Assembly (NCBI GenBank): GCA_964036275.1
Contig: OZ038438.1
Location: 2,114,978 to 2,178,977, forward strand
From: Litoditis marina
Lineage: Eukaryota; Nematoda; Chromadorea; Rhabditida; Rhabditidae
Direction of reading: 5' to 3'
Length of the DNA stretch: 64,000 bases
Shown: positions 34,790-47,253 of the stretch, in pieces
Position numbering within the stretch: the first letter of the stretch is position 1
How the letters are laid out: each line of letters begins with the position of its first letter
The notes under the pieces: generated by a model
What the model saw: the letters and a program-made list of their open reading frames with translations, nothing else
What the model was told of the DNA's origin: nothing
Database searches by the model: none
Made by a program: the position numbers and the translations under genes

Positions 34790-35310
34790 AAAATACAGAA
34801 TGATTCGCTTTTCCGATAGAAGATCTACCGTAGGAACTACCATACCTACAGCAGTTTTACAGTTCTCTGCTGTGAAAACTGTTGCGAATTCATCGTTTCT
34901 GTGTTTTTACTTTGTCAAGTGTGTTAACCTGTGTTCTAAGATTTGAACAGTTTCCAAAAGTCATTTTGGAACTAATGGTTGCTTTTCAGAGCACAGAGGA
35001 GTACTCTTGGTAGTCTATATCTCTGAAGGAAGTTCTTGACTTTTCCGAATATCAACGTTTCCGGCAGATTTTGAAATGGCAATATGCGTTAGTGGTATAC
35101 TGTACACGTTCAGATAAGAATGACGAGGACTGTACTTGATGAGGACGTCGTGGTACGGTAGTCGTGGATTGTTGGCACTGATCAGGACGGTCGGCACGAA
35201 ACGGAACCCCATCCAGGGGGAGAACGAGAACGGAACGACGAAGGACAGATGCAGTAGAGCGAACACAACTAACACAATCTACCGAAGAGACATATTATCA
35301 TAACGGGCAA

Positions 35311-35395
35311 TCTTTGAAATCGAAGACTTGTCTGCGAACACAGTGGAAAGTGAGATATACAGTACCCTTCCGCCTTTCCGTTGGCGACGACTATA
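35311..35395 (-). mobile_element. 5' fragment of the tRNA-derived SINE, unit 2
   Basis: Counterpart of 21431-21513, leader portion only. Confidence 0.6.
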
Positions 35396-36166
35396 AGTGT
35401 ACCAGGACCCACTAGCGAGTAGTCGAACGGCTCGCGAACGCGGTCCTTATTCTTAGTTCTCTCGGGTTTGTAGTTTGATCTTACTGAGTTGTAGGTGTGG
35501 GTCGTGATTTGTGCTGTGCATGTTCAACTAGGAACTCAAACTAGATATCAAACTTGGCCAGTGCTGGAACGTACAAAGGTCGACCTAGTATGCGCTCTAG
35601 CGCATTTCGTTGAAGTTCGTTGATTAGACGATTGTTTCTCATTTTACCATAACGTTTGACTTCTAGTATACCAAATATTTGGAAGGAACTAGACCATTCA
35701 ATTCAATATTAACCATCCTTTGAAAAACGAACATATATATTTGTACACAGCATGAATTAGTAATGAAATCGTTTTATGGTATTTAGTGTAGTGTAGTATA
35801 CCAGAAGTTAAATGAATAGTCACGCAAAGTTAGCATTCTAATGACGAATCGTGTTTTTTTCGTTTCTGAGTTCTATTGTGTTTAACATGTCTCACGTGAC
35901 TGGGCGCTTGCCTCACAGTATATTTCCAGGACTTTGCTGAATTCGAGTGAATGACAGATATTGATTACTCCATGAAACTTGAGCGAGAGACAGAATTATT
36001 CCAAGTATAGTCAGAAGGAAAAACTTGACCGATAGTGCGAAGATCATCATTAGAATAGTGAATGCGAATGAGGACTGCCATCCACAGAAAGTCCGAGTTA
36101 CCTCGAAGAAATTTGCAATAAATTTACGTGATAATAGTCTTGCGCCTTAAGTTCGAATGGTTTTAT

Positions 36167-36399
36167 ACTCTGTTTCAGCAATCGATGTCCTTCTACAGTA
36201 ATCCGTCAAATATTCGAGAGGCGTTTTCTAATGAATAATTCATTATCATGGTTCGCAACTTTAACAGTTCGTGGTAGTCAACATGCAGAAGGCACTACCA
36301 AAAATTGGAGAACATCCAAACACGCCAGTATACCAAACTTTCACCTGGAAGTTTGAGCAGATTACTGTAGAGGGTTGTAAATGGGTGGAACAAACTATA
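36167..36399. mobile_element. TA-flanked MITE, unit 2
   Basis: Counterpart of 22287-22519, with TCTACAGTAA and TTACTGTAGA near its ends. Confidence 0.5.
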
Positions 36400-37542
36400 C
36401 CGCGCGTATATTATCACAACGCTATTGAAATTGAATTCGCACTTTTCTCATAGAAAAGGGTAACGAACGAACTGTGGCCGGCGAAATATCTTAGATTTTG
36501 TATCCCAACCTGCGTTTCCTCTGACAAATGCTATCTCGTGCTAAACTGTCTGTGCTTTAGGGCGCGTTTTAAGGTTTTTCGGACTCGGAACTCGAATTCC
36601 GTGTAACTCATGAAACCAGAAATAGAATCGAAATGTGTACTTGATCAAACAATCCTAATTAAGTATTGAACGTTGTATGCCGTGCAAATAAATTTCATTA
36701 TCAAACAATCGGTGTGAAGTTGTGCTTTAATCTCGAACATGGATTCGGCTGAACGAGCTATTCGCATGCTCAGATATAAATTGGTCTAAAGATTGGAACA
36801 CAAGATACAGTCATATATAACGTGTCTTTCACCCAACTCAGCAGCAGAACATGTTTCAAAGATCATTTCCTAGGTGTTACCGGCACCGAAACTGACCTTG
36901 ATAAACACAAAATGGAGTAATAGGGACAGCAGACATAGTACAATCAACTGCGTTGCCACTATGTATTTCGTATCAGCATACGGGCTGAGAACAGAGGCTT
37001 CGGTGCTGGTCAGCATGATGAACAACTGCTCTGGTGGCGTCCAATCTCTAAAAAACTCATGAGATACCTCACGTATCTCACGAGCTTCATGATGAGATTC
37101 CATTGATTTCTACAACAATGGGAGCTCACGAGTAGCTCATGGGGTATATCATGAGAAACTCATATGAAATTCACATGAGGTTGGAGGGGTATTCAGAGAT
37201 ATCCCGACTGTCATATTTCAAACTGCGTCTTCACAAACAGATGCAATCACAGTGGGATATTCAGACAAACAGTTTGTCCTACCTTCGTGAGAATGAACCT
37301 ATAGGGATGGCTTAGGAAGTATTAGGCTGGAACGACGTATGTGGCTGATCAGAGTACGAAAGATCCCGGCACATTTTTCTCAACCTGCGTCTCCTCAAAC
37401 ATCTACGCTATTTCTCTTCTGTTGCATACAAGTCTCATGGAATACTGCTATGCAAAAGACGCGGGATGGGAGGAAGGTACCGAGATGTTCTGGCATAAGT
37501 ACTGCGCTGGCAGTTCGATCCCTCTTCGTTTGGGTCGCCTGA

Positions 37543-37718
37543 CGGCATAGCAATCCCTCAACAATCTCACGAGATACCTCATGTGCTATTAGTGTGAACG
37601 TGTCATGAGATTGTATTGATTGCTATGCTACAACATTGAGAGTTCACGAGTAGCTCATGAGGTATATCATGAGAAACTCACATGAACTTCTCATGAGGTT
37701 ACACGATTTGCTATGCCG
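37543..37718. mobile_element. TCATGAG-rich MITE, unit 2
   Basis: Counterpart of 23869-24057 with the same CGGCATAGCAA / TTGCTATGCCG ends and CCTGA flanks; about 13 bases shorter inside. Confidence 0.75.
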
Positions 37719-38109
37719 CCTGAGTTTTCGGAAACGACAAAGAAGAAATTAGGATCGATATATTTAGAAAATTGAAAAACACAAAACCATATATAGAATT
37801 TCGTAATAGATTACGCACTTCGAGTAGTCGAAAATAAAGCATAAATTGGATTGAAAACAAAGTGAAAACCTCAAAATTTGTTCGACTATATGCGTTATCG
37901 CATGCCAAATTTTACGCACGGTATAATTTAGTCCCCTTCTCTACTGAATAACTGCTTGGTTCTGTGAACACGAGAAATCTTCTAATTAAAATGTTACTTC
38001 TGATTCGCTCGTGATACCTCCTATACAAGGTGTAGAGAAACAAAGAAAAAAAGAGAAAAAGGAGGGAGCATGAGAAATGAAGCCGCACATATCTCACGTG
38101 TCTTTCACG

Positions 38110-38119
38110 TTATATAAAA
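38110..38119 (+). promoter_or_regulatory. candidate TATA box, unit 2
   Basis: TTATATAAAA with an upstream CACGTG, identical to the unit 1 arrangement. Confidence 0.3.
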
Positions 38120-39635
38120 CGCTACAGCCAAGAAATGAGTCAACTTTCACTGAAAACCCGTTTTTGTGAAAACAACGTATGAGTGTGTATTGTGTTGTGT
38201 GACGTTGTATAACATGTTCGCTATTTGTAAATTCTGCTGTGCGATGGTCACCCGTTACAATGGTTTTGGGGTAGATCACTTCCTGATTATCTCTCTTATT
38301 CTTTGGGCTTGTACAACTATATCTGTAGGTGGAAGAATTATGCTTCCATCCCTAGGGGACCCTTTGGGGAAAAAACTTGTTTTATTGGTGTATCGCTTTG
38401 ATGGAATGAGCATCATTATCATGTAGTGGCTGAGCTCTTTCTCGTCTGCGCACCGGTAAATGCATTTCTGATTTTTAATTCCACTCTGTTCGCAAAAAAA
38501 TGTTCAGCGATAGGAACTATCATCGCCGTTTTGCGATTCGTACATACGTTAAGACTTTCAGACATGGTTTTCAGATCAGATTAGTGTATCAACCCATGTA
38601 ACTAAGTGGTTGCGAACTACGGTAATACACTGAAGAGTGGACACTATGGCCCATTTGCTGCGATATTGGTTAGCTACAAAAGCGGCTCTCCAATTGGCTG
38701 GGAATTGTCTGAGTATAATACACAATGATACACATACTTTATAATACAATTATACAATTAATTATACAATTATACAATTATACACATACTTTTTGTCGCT
38801 AGTCAAAGGTGTATTACTGTTCGAAATTAACCCAAGTTGTGAAGGTTTCTCTAGTTACTTCGCAGAAGATTTTAAAACATAATATACACAATTTTTGTCG
38901 AATTTATTCAACCGCTTGAACTTATACAACGGAATTTATCTAACCTTCTGAACTGACATTAAGTTAGTTGCATGAGGTCGATTTCACCAAGTATCGAATA
39001 CAGATTGGGGAGGTTTTATATGTAAAGCGAAGAACCGTTTGTACGCTTTTTCTTTTCCGTGTTTTTTCCCTCTCTCTCTGCAACACAACAGTCCTCTAAT
39101 CTAAAACAGATGAAATGATGTATGTGATGTAATTGAAACACAATATGCAAACTACTCGCCAAATTGCCTATGAATACACAAATGATCATTCTATTCTATT
39201 TTAAATGAGTTCTCGTAATAGGTTGATATTTATAGTTCCTTATTTCGTCTTCTATTTCATTTGGCCGAGTTCGCGGCTGTATGTTGTAGTTTGGTGTTTG
39301 GACCCAGTGGAAGGCCGGTGAAGAGGTCATTGATCGACTGCCAAATCGAGTGAGGCCACTTTCAGTTCCGTTCGTTGCTCCCAAACAGACTTGTTGTATA
39401 AATATATCTTCACTTTTACTAATCAACTAAACTTGCTTTTCCTGCATTCGTGAACCTGTTCACTGATCCATCTTCATCTCAATATATACAGCTAAATAAA
39501 GGGTATTGGTTCGAAATATTTGAGATATTTACATTTTATTAGGATATAATTCGTTTGTTGTGTATTCACCCAGATCAACATTCGCCTCTTAAACGTGCTT
39601 TTCCAGAGGCATCCTCTTCATCTTCGCTTTTTCCA

Positions 39636-42600
39636 ATGGCGGGAACCGGATCCATCACCACTCAGAAAAAAGGTACTTGTTTTTCGATATATGTTTTTCG
39701 ATATATTGGTTAGATTTTTCGATAATTTAATTATTGTTGTTCTTTACCATTCTGACCAGACTGAGCCATTATAACAAGTAGCTGACTTGGGAACATGTTC
39801 ATCTGTTTGAAATGTGTGAGCAGAGAGAGACTGTTGAAAAATAGGAGAGAGGTGATTGTAGAACAGCATAAATAACGCTATTTCATGGTTTTTTCATTGA
39901 GAAAGTTTTATCTCATTTTTTCCGAAGAAAGACGTCGTTTTTTTTATTTTTAGTGGCAAACATCGACCACCATGAAGATTTCGCAGAGGATATGGCCGCC
40001 CTCTATCTGAAGGAAGAATTATCGGACGCCGTTTTGGTAGTGGCAGGAAGACGGTTTCCGGTCCACCGCGTCGTACTCGCCGCGAGAAGCGAGTACTTCA
40101 GGTAGTTATCACTACTACGCGGAGTCCTACAGTAATCAGTTCAACTTCTGATCAGTTTTTCGACAATGTGACACACTAAATGAGGACGAAACAGCTGACT
40201 CTGTAGAGCGGGTAAATTTTATTGCGACCAATTCTACAGCGAACCGGCTTTTTAGGTAACCTTACTTTTTTCTGGCGAGCTAGTCACACTTTATTGTCTC
40301 TTAGCTATTCTCGGACTCGATTACTTTGTAGTTGCTTTTGTGGATTATCGTGATTTACCTGTACACCTGTTTAAAGCAGAGGAGAGTGTCACAACTGTAA
40401 TTTGAAAGTAGTTGATTCCCCTTTTCTACTCACAGTCCAATTACTACTTTAATCTCAGAAAAATTCTCAACCCGGAGTTTGTAGTCCGCAATGCATTGTC
40501 AAATCGGTTTTTGATCTATGTATTTAAGGCATCTCTTTTTTGGAGCGTTGGCTGGCAAGGACGCCGAGTTTCGACTGGAAGAGACGAACGACGGAGTGTT
40601 TGAGATCCTTCTGAAGTGAGTTCCTTTCGCGAAAGTTTATCGTTCTCGCTCCTATTCGGACGGTATCTTTGCCATTTTAGTCACATTTTGGCGGCTAATT
40701 GGGTTTAAACTCAATATTTCATTTCATGACTATTTTAAACAACCTTGGTGCAAATAAAGACACCCAACTTAGTAGTCTTACTTCATTTTACTTTTTTTAC
40801 CTCACGAAACTGTTACATTTTGACTATTTGATACTTTGGCGTATATATTTTAAGATTTATTTTGTTTTTACCCGCCCACTCCCCCACGATTAGTGAGCGT
40901 TGACTTAAGAATGTCTGTGTTTAGGTTCGTATACACGGGTCGTGTGATTGTCGCCGATCACCCAGAATCCGTCTTATTCCACCTGTACATCATGGCAGAT
41001 CGGTACAGTTTCGTGAAGCTGGCCTCCGCCATCGCCCTACGTATGCAGGTAACGACTGAAAAGTTGGCTTGTATTGATTGATTAGTAGTAACGGTTCGGT
41101 TTTTTTCGCCTAACAAACGCTGTATAGATTGATAATGACCGCAAACTTTACGAGTAACCGGGGTTTTAGGTAACCTAACACGGGTTGGGAACCTGGACGT
41201 TTATCATCAGAGCTAACAGTGAACACTAGGTCTTGCGTTGAGTAGATTTTTGTTTCAGGGTACCTTCTGGTTACTTACTCAGGTAACCGGTTTAAGCGGT
41301 TACCAGAAAGAGCTAGGTTACCAAAGAGCCCGGTTATATATATATATATATATATATATAATACATGGATATTGACGAATCGCGGCGTCGTGACAAACTC
41401 ATCAATGTATTTGAGTTGTAGTTTGATCTCATGGCATGTATATGACAGTGTTTCCAACACATTCACTGCATTGACTTGTTGGTTTTTGACAGTCTTAACT
41501 AAAGGTGTGTTGGTCTTCAAAAGATTTTTAAATGGATAAAAAGATGATATTTCAGGAGATGCTGAACCCGGCCAACTTTTTCGAAGTTTTCGAAGTTGCG
41601 TCAAAGTTCAACCTAGCTGAGTTGATGGCCGACTGCCTCCATCATGCTGACCGCAACGCATCCCAAATCGTGAATTTGCCGGTGAGTTCCGCATTTGTCC
41701 CTATCAGGAAATAGAAAAAAAGTAAATGTTATTGAAACACCAGAGTTTAAACTAATGAACTAGTAGTTTAGAATGCATGTTATAATGAACAATGTATTTA
41801 CCAATTAATCAGAAAAGAAGAGAAAGTTTTTCTTATGTTAATTCAAAAAATTTCGGTTGAACTTTGATAGCATCGTTTGACCGTTGAATGTGTAGTGCTG
41901 GGTGTTGTGAGTGTGTATTTTGTTCGGCACCCTTGTGTGAATCCTTGAGTACATCTTGTTCAGGGATTTCTGGAACTCGCGGCCGACGACCTGGAGAAGC
42001 TCGTCTCGCGTGATTCGTTCTCTATTGCTGAAGTTGAAATCTTCAAATCCATTGTGCGATGGCTGGAACAGCATCCGGAGACCAGAGTTTGTTCTTTAGC
42101 CACAACAGTTGCCACGTTTCGCTTTCTTGCCCCATTCACCAAGTCTAGAGTCTTTCATTGTGAAAAACAGCATGGTTGTAAACCACGGATGGCCATGCTT
42201 TCAATGTTCTACTGAAGCTTGTTAACATCAAACTCCGATGGGTTTTTGACATTACACTCCTTGACGGGATTCGGTTTCTCAAACCCACCACTTACTTTGG
42301 GAATGATCAACTCTATTTCAGTTTAAGAAAGAACCAGTTTGGAAATAAATTGCATATGAAAACTGAGTAACTGTCAACAGTCCGAGAGCCGTACTGTTCA
42401 ATGAATGAACTGTTTTGTATTGCAGAACTGCTCCAAATTCGTTCTTCTTGGTCATGTGCGGTTGGCTTTAATGAGTGTCAAAGATTTGATTCAGACGGTT
42501 CGTCGGTCGGGTAAGTTCGTTTTTTTTCTCGTTCCGCTCAAATCTGTAATTCATATTTACCTGCATTAATGAACCAGTTTCTGCAATAACCTAAAGATTA

Positions 42601-44726
42601 ACAGGATACGCTAAGTTCGGTCCTTATTCGTTCTCCTGATATTCCCTCTACTTCTATATTCTATTTGAGACTCCTAAGATTACAAAAATTTGAATGTGTT
42701 TGACAACTATCGGAAAGGTGAATCATTCTTGCCTTAGATCATGATAACCTATTACGGAATGTGTTTGGAATTAATTTTCCCAAAGTTGAAGTTTGCATTC
42801 CAAAACAGCCCTCAGAAAAAGCGGAAGTCTACTGTAGGAGTCTCAGTAGGAATGCTGACAGCTATAAGCCCCCTACAAATTATAGGTCTCGTATCTTGCG
42901 AAGTGGTGAATCAGGCGATATCAACCCAGGCGATAGCAAAAGTAGAGGAGAAACAGCTTCCGTTCCGAGCAATCAAACACAGTCAGTTTTTTCCTCCTTG
43001 TTTTGCTCCTCTCTGTCAATTAATGCCCTCTCATGTATGTTCAATCGATTATTTGAATAGCCGTTTCACAATGGAGACTCTAAAAAAACCTTCTTGTTCG
43101 TTTTTCGTGGTTTCGTGAGCCATTCATGTGAAAAACGACCAGCAAATTTCGAAAATATACTGTATTAGGGTTACAATAGCGTGACACCAACTATAGGCCT
43201 GTATAGGTGTTATTTTGGAATTCACGGAATGAAACCACTAGATCCGATTTGATTTAGTTTTTTGCAGAAAGAGATGTGAATGTTTGCCCCGACCTATCCC
43301 AATTATCAGTTCCCGTTGGGAATGTGCTGGTGTTCGATGCGAAACCTCGTATTTCGACGTATAAGGGCACTCGGACGTGCCAATGTGGTAAGATCACTCC
43401 TCTCGTTCTACAGCAGTTACAAATATATAAGATTATTTATTTTTCAAGTACGTTCTATAAATTCATGGTCAAATCGGCGTTTGCTCTTCAATCAATGCAC
43501 ATCAGCTGTTATTTTTCAGATGTGGGCAGGAAGCAGGTCTTCGTGGATCTTGTGTACAATTATGTGCTCGATACGATAGTTGTGCAGCTGGGAGGAACTT
43601 ACTGGTCGTATTGCTACAATATTCACGTAAGTTATGAAATTTGATTTTTGTAGTCTGAACTTTGTAGTTTCAGCTTTGTAGTCTTTGTAGTCGACTCGAT
43701 GTAGATAGCGCCATGGCAGATTCCTGGCGCGGCTAGCTGGCGGCCTCTGACCGAGCCGCGAGGTATTGTGTGAGGGGGGATACCCACTACTCCGAACATG
43801 CCCTGTATTTTACGAAATCGCGTTTAGTCGAAACAGTTCAAGAACCGAACGGTTCGGAAAAATACTGTATTTTTTAGTCGAGACGCCAAAAAATCGATTT
43901 GTATTCCCACCATGCTGTATTTTACTGTAAGTACAGTAAAATACTGTAACACAACCAGGGACGTTCTGAGTACACTACTGATTTCGTGCCGATAGGTGAT
44001 TTCTCTCAACGATTTACACATCAACGATTGTATCCACTCACAATAGGTCTCTCTGTTTAGACGAGTATTGATGGGGAGAGCTGGTCTCTTGTTGGTGGAG
44101 GCGTATGTAAGGATGACTGCCGGAAACACAAGCAGTCGGTCGAATTCGAGGCGCGAGCCGTGAAGTGAGTCAAATAGGGGCTGTGCGGGAAATAGTCCCT
44201 TTTCGATTGCTCGCTGTTATTTCCAGCCCATCAGAAATATTTTACGTCAGAAATAGTACACCAACAATCAATATCTCACGATAACCATACCTGTACTTTG
44301 CGATAGGATCGACTAGTTTGAACAAAGAGTTTCATGGAGTAACATAATATAATAATAATAATAAGTAACCTAGGGAAGATCGACTTATCAAGTTATTCGC
44401 TGAGTTTCGCCCATTTCCCTCTGTTAGTTACAGGTTGATCCGTGTTTCAATGACCACGGACCGTATGCCCCACGAATCAAAAATGGTTCTCGTCGGTTTC
44501 AAGGCTATGCTGTCTTCTCGTGTAAATGGTCAGTATGAGTTATCGATTATTTCCAAATGTGTGCTTCTAACCCTGTGTATGGACAGTTTACTTTATGTTC
44601 TATTAATTTTAAACAATATATTTTGAATGGTGTGTATAATCTACGTGCTAAGTGAATATGTCACTGAAAACAAGTTCAACGGAAATTTTTATTTCAGTTG
44701 CGGCCGGGTCAGACAAGACAGCATGA
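39636..44726 (+). CDS. BTBD9-like BTB-BACK-discoidin protein, copy 2
   Basis: Exons 39636-39672, 39954-40101, 40529-40615, 40925-41048, 41556-41681, 41964-42086, 42426-42510, 43268-43387, 43520-43626, 44061-44164, 44434-44528, 44698-44726; 394 residues. Every splice border found in copy 1 is kept, and no frameshift or stop is seen. Differences from copy 1 include FFEVFEV in exon 5 and MPHESK for MPHASK in exon 11. Intron 11 is 56 bases longer than in copy 1, matching copy 3. Domains as in copy 1. Confidence 0.88.
41155..41336. mobile_element. TAACCGGG MITE in BTBD9 intron 4, unit 2
   Basis: Counterpart of 29725-29906, again followed directly by a TA microsatellite. Confidence 0.7.
43788..43972. 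mobile_element. 185-bp MITE in BTBD9 intron 9, unit 2
   Basis: Counterpart of 32361-32545; absent from unit 3. Confidence 0.65.
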
Positions 44727-45550
44727 GGGAAGATGACAAGGATCGCGCCTCTTTTGATAATTTGTTTTTGTTTCGTGCTTGTTTTTTTTGTTGTGATATC
44801 GTATTTTGGTTAAGGAACCATATAGCTTTTTGATTGAGACCTATATGGTTTTTTCCTAATATTGTAACAAAATTTGTGTAATGCGGGGATGTTTGTCAAT
44901 TTGAGTAAATTGTGATTTTCGGCGAGAGGCGATCTTACGTTTGGCGAAGCGACTTGTTAGTGAGCGATATATAATTGTACTGTACATGTAAAAATGCTTA
45001 GTAAATCTGTGTATTCTACATGTTTTGTTTTATATGACTCACACAAGGCAAGGTTGAAAATGAGAGAGTCACGCGTCAATGTGACTGTGAGATTGTCGCC
45101 CAACAATGGGTAAAATATCACTGAACCACCGTTGCACCGTGACAGCCGGTCTCTCGTCTAGCAAGAGCTGGCTTGTTTTATTCTGGATAGTTCCTAACAT
45201 TTGGCTATATTTAAACTGCAAACACCCTATAGCTCAAAATAAGACCAATGTGGTTTTTTTTTAGATGGTACTTCTGACCTATTTAAGATCTTTTCAATAT
45301 TTTATATATTTGCGATCGGTTCCAACCATTCTTATTGTAATAAGAGTGGGTTTTTAAGGATACTCCTCAGACAATTCCCTGCCAATTAGCAAACTACTTT
45401 TATAACGACCTCGATTACCGATGGATGAAATGAGAAATGATGGGTGGCTCTATGCAGCTGTGTTTTTAGTTCGATCTCGTGGCTTCATGGTCACAATTCG
45501 TAACTTTGGCGCGTATTCAGTTAAAACTACAACTCCATTTTCAGCCACCA

Positions 45551-46262
45551 TACTCAGAAACATTGGCGCCAATTAGCAGGAGTTAGCGCTAATTGGCAGA
45601 GATACCGTAATCCAAAAATTCAATTTTAAAGGAAAAAGCTGCTGAAAACTACTTGATAACTAAAGAAAAGCAGTAATACGACTGAAACAGTACACAAGGA
45701 GGTTTCTCATAGTGAAAAAAAATCATTTTTTCAATATTAATAGGGTAGAAAACAGGTTTTGTCTCTTACGTGTTCATGGGATGAAAATACTATTTCCATC
45801 TGATGATGATGTGTAAAGAAATCTTTCCATGGAGGTCGACTATAAACCAACCATACCGAGGTAAAATCATACCGACCCCCACCGATAGCAAACCATACCG
45901 AGGGGGTGAAACCCTATCGACCTCCTTAATCAACACCAAATATGCATTCACCTGTTCTTCTCAACAGTTTTTTGTTCGGAATATGGTGAATGCGAGACAG
46001 TCACGGTGAAAAACACATGTCAGTAGTGAGTACTCTGTATGTTTTGAGGTAGGTATGTATTCACACTTTCGGTATGGTTTGATTTAGGTAGGGAATCGGT
46101 TTGGTTTCATGTCGTGTGGTTTATACCCCAGCCATTGACTTTAAGATGTCGTATATGGACATTTGTGTACATTTTTCAATGTTTGTCGCCTTGAAAAACT
46201 GATTTTCGGCTAGGTGACGTCGCACGAAAAATGCGAAATTGGCAGAAGTTGGCAGCCTAACG
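45551..46262. other. unique spacer between units 2 and 3
   Basis: Not present elsewhere in the window. It holds GGAGGTCGAC (45831) facing TCGACCTCC (about 45918-45926), with CATACCGA words between, a possible small TIR element; related TCGGTATGGTTTG lies near 46070. No supported gene. Confidence 0.4.
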
Positions 46263-46371
46263 TGTAAACTATCCATTGTGACACTTCGAGCTCTCTGTTG
46301 ATGTTTTGACTATAGTTATAGGTTGTAGCTTAATGCGTTTGAGCCTAATCGTCACCCAGGCCCGAAACCCT

Positions 46372-47114
46372 CTCTGAACTCCCTGGGCCTGGGACGTCGT
46401 AGCAGTCACGCAAAAAAACCCTCATTTTAGCTTGGTAGCAGACGACGTACGGGTCAAATTACTCAACGTAGCAGACGTCGTTGCACTCGCAATGATAGCT
46501 GGATTGCCACTCGTGAAGTAATCAGCGGTCCGGCCAGAATTAGATACGTACGTGCTAGAGGTGCCACTCTGCGCAACTCAGCCATTTTAGTTCATTCGAG
46601 CTAGGTTAAAAGCCGCTCTGACACACGAAAGAAGTGCTCACTTCGATTAGGTGTTAAAGAGAAAACATGCTTGTGCATATTCATTTGAAAAAAGTGTATT
46701 TTTTCAAAAAGAATTAGCAGTGAAAGTTGAGCAATAATCTCATCTTTTCCCAATAATTTGCTTTTGAGTGATTATGGTTATATACATTAATACTAGTATA
46801 GTTGTATAGTAACTTAAATCTTACTATCGTCCACAATTTCGCGTAGAATTTTCCGTTTTATGAATAGCAGGAGTAATGTATATAAACATGAATTAAACAT
46901 GAATAGAAAATATACTACCAAATGAATGCGGTTGTTTCGGAGTGAATCAGTAATATTATTAATCAATTAAATTTCGGAATGGTCTGGGGCCGCGCTGGCC
47001 CGGCTGATCCTGACTAACCGTCTGGGACCGTAGTAGTCAAACCGTCTGGGACGCGTAAACATCGCGTCCCGGACGGTTGACTGCTACGACGTCCCAGTCC
47101 CAGGGAGTTCAGAG
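46372..47114. mobile_element. 743-bp TIR element in unit 3
   Basis: Begins CTCTGAACTCCCTGGG and ends CCCAGGGAGTTCAGAG, followed inside by TGGGACGTCGTAGCAGTC and its complement. The unit 1 counterpart (AACCCTAGAACCCC near 6796) is uninterrupted, and CT is duplicated at the insertion. The interior has no reading frame; near the right end are repeats of CGTCTGGGAC. Non-autonomous DNA transposon. Confidence 0.8.
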
Positions 47115-47253
47115 CTAGAACCCCTCCCCCCTGACCTGTAGATGGAAGAGTTGTGCTTCTATCCCTCTGGGGCCTAGTTGTTCATTCCTAATATCTTAAA
47201 ACTTGCTCTAATTATGTAACGATTTGAAGAAATAAACATTAATATATACTTAC

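Larger units (their letters stand above)
35101..37047 (-). pseudogene. receptor copy 2, 5' exons A, C and D
   Basis: Exon A 37047-36897 (ends LLSLLLHFVFIK, donor AAG|GTCAGT), C about 36101-35979, D 35278-35101. These exons have open frames and hydrophobic helices, but the downstream half is inverted and damaged (33693-34175). The empty site for the 13-kb element is at 35025/35026, just downstream of exon D. Confidence 0.5.
33618..45550. repeat. tandem block, unit 2
   Basis: 33618-34639 matches unit 1 6455-7687 in inverted orientation. 34640-37800 matches 7688-8075 plus 21141-24139 in direct orientation, without the 13-kb insertion. 37801-45077 matches 26341-33617. The final 45078-45550 matches only unit 3 (56829-57300). 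Confidence 0.85.
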
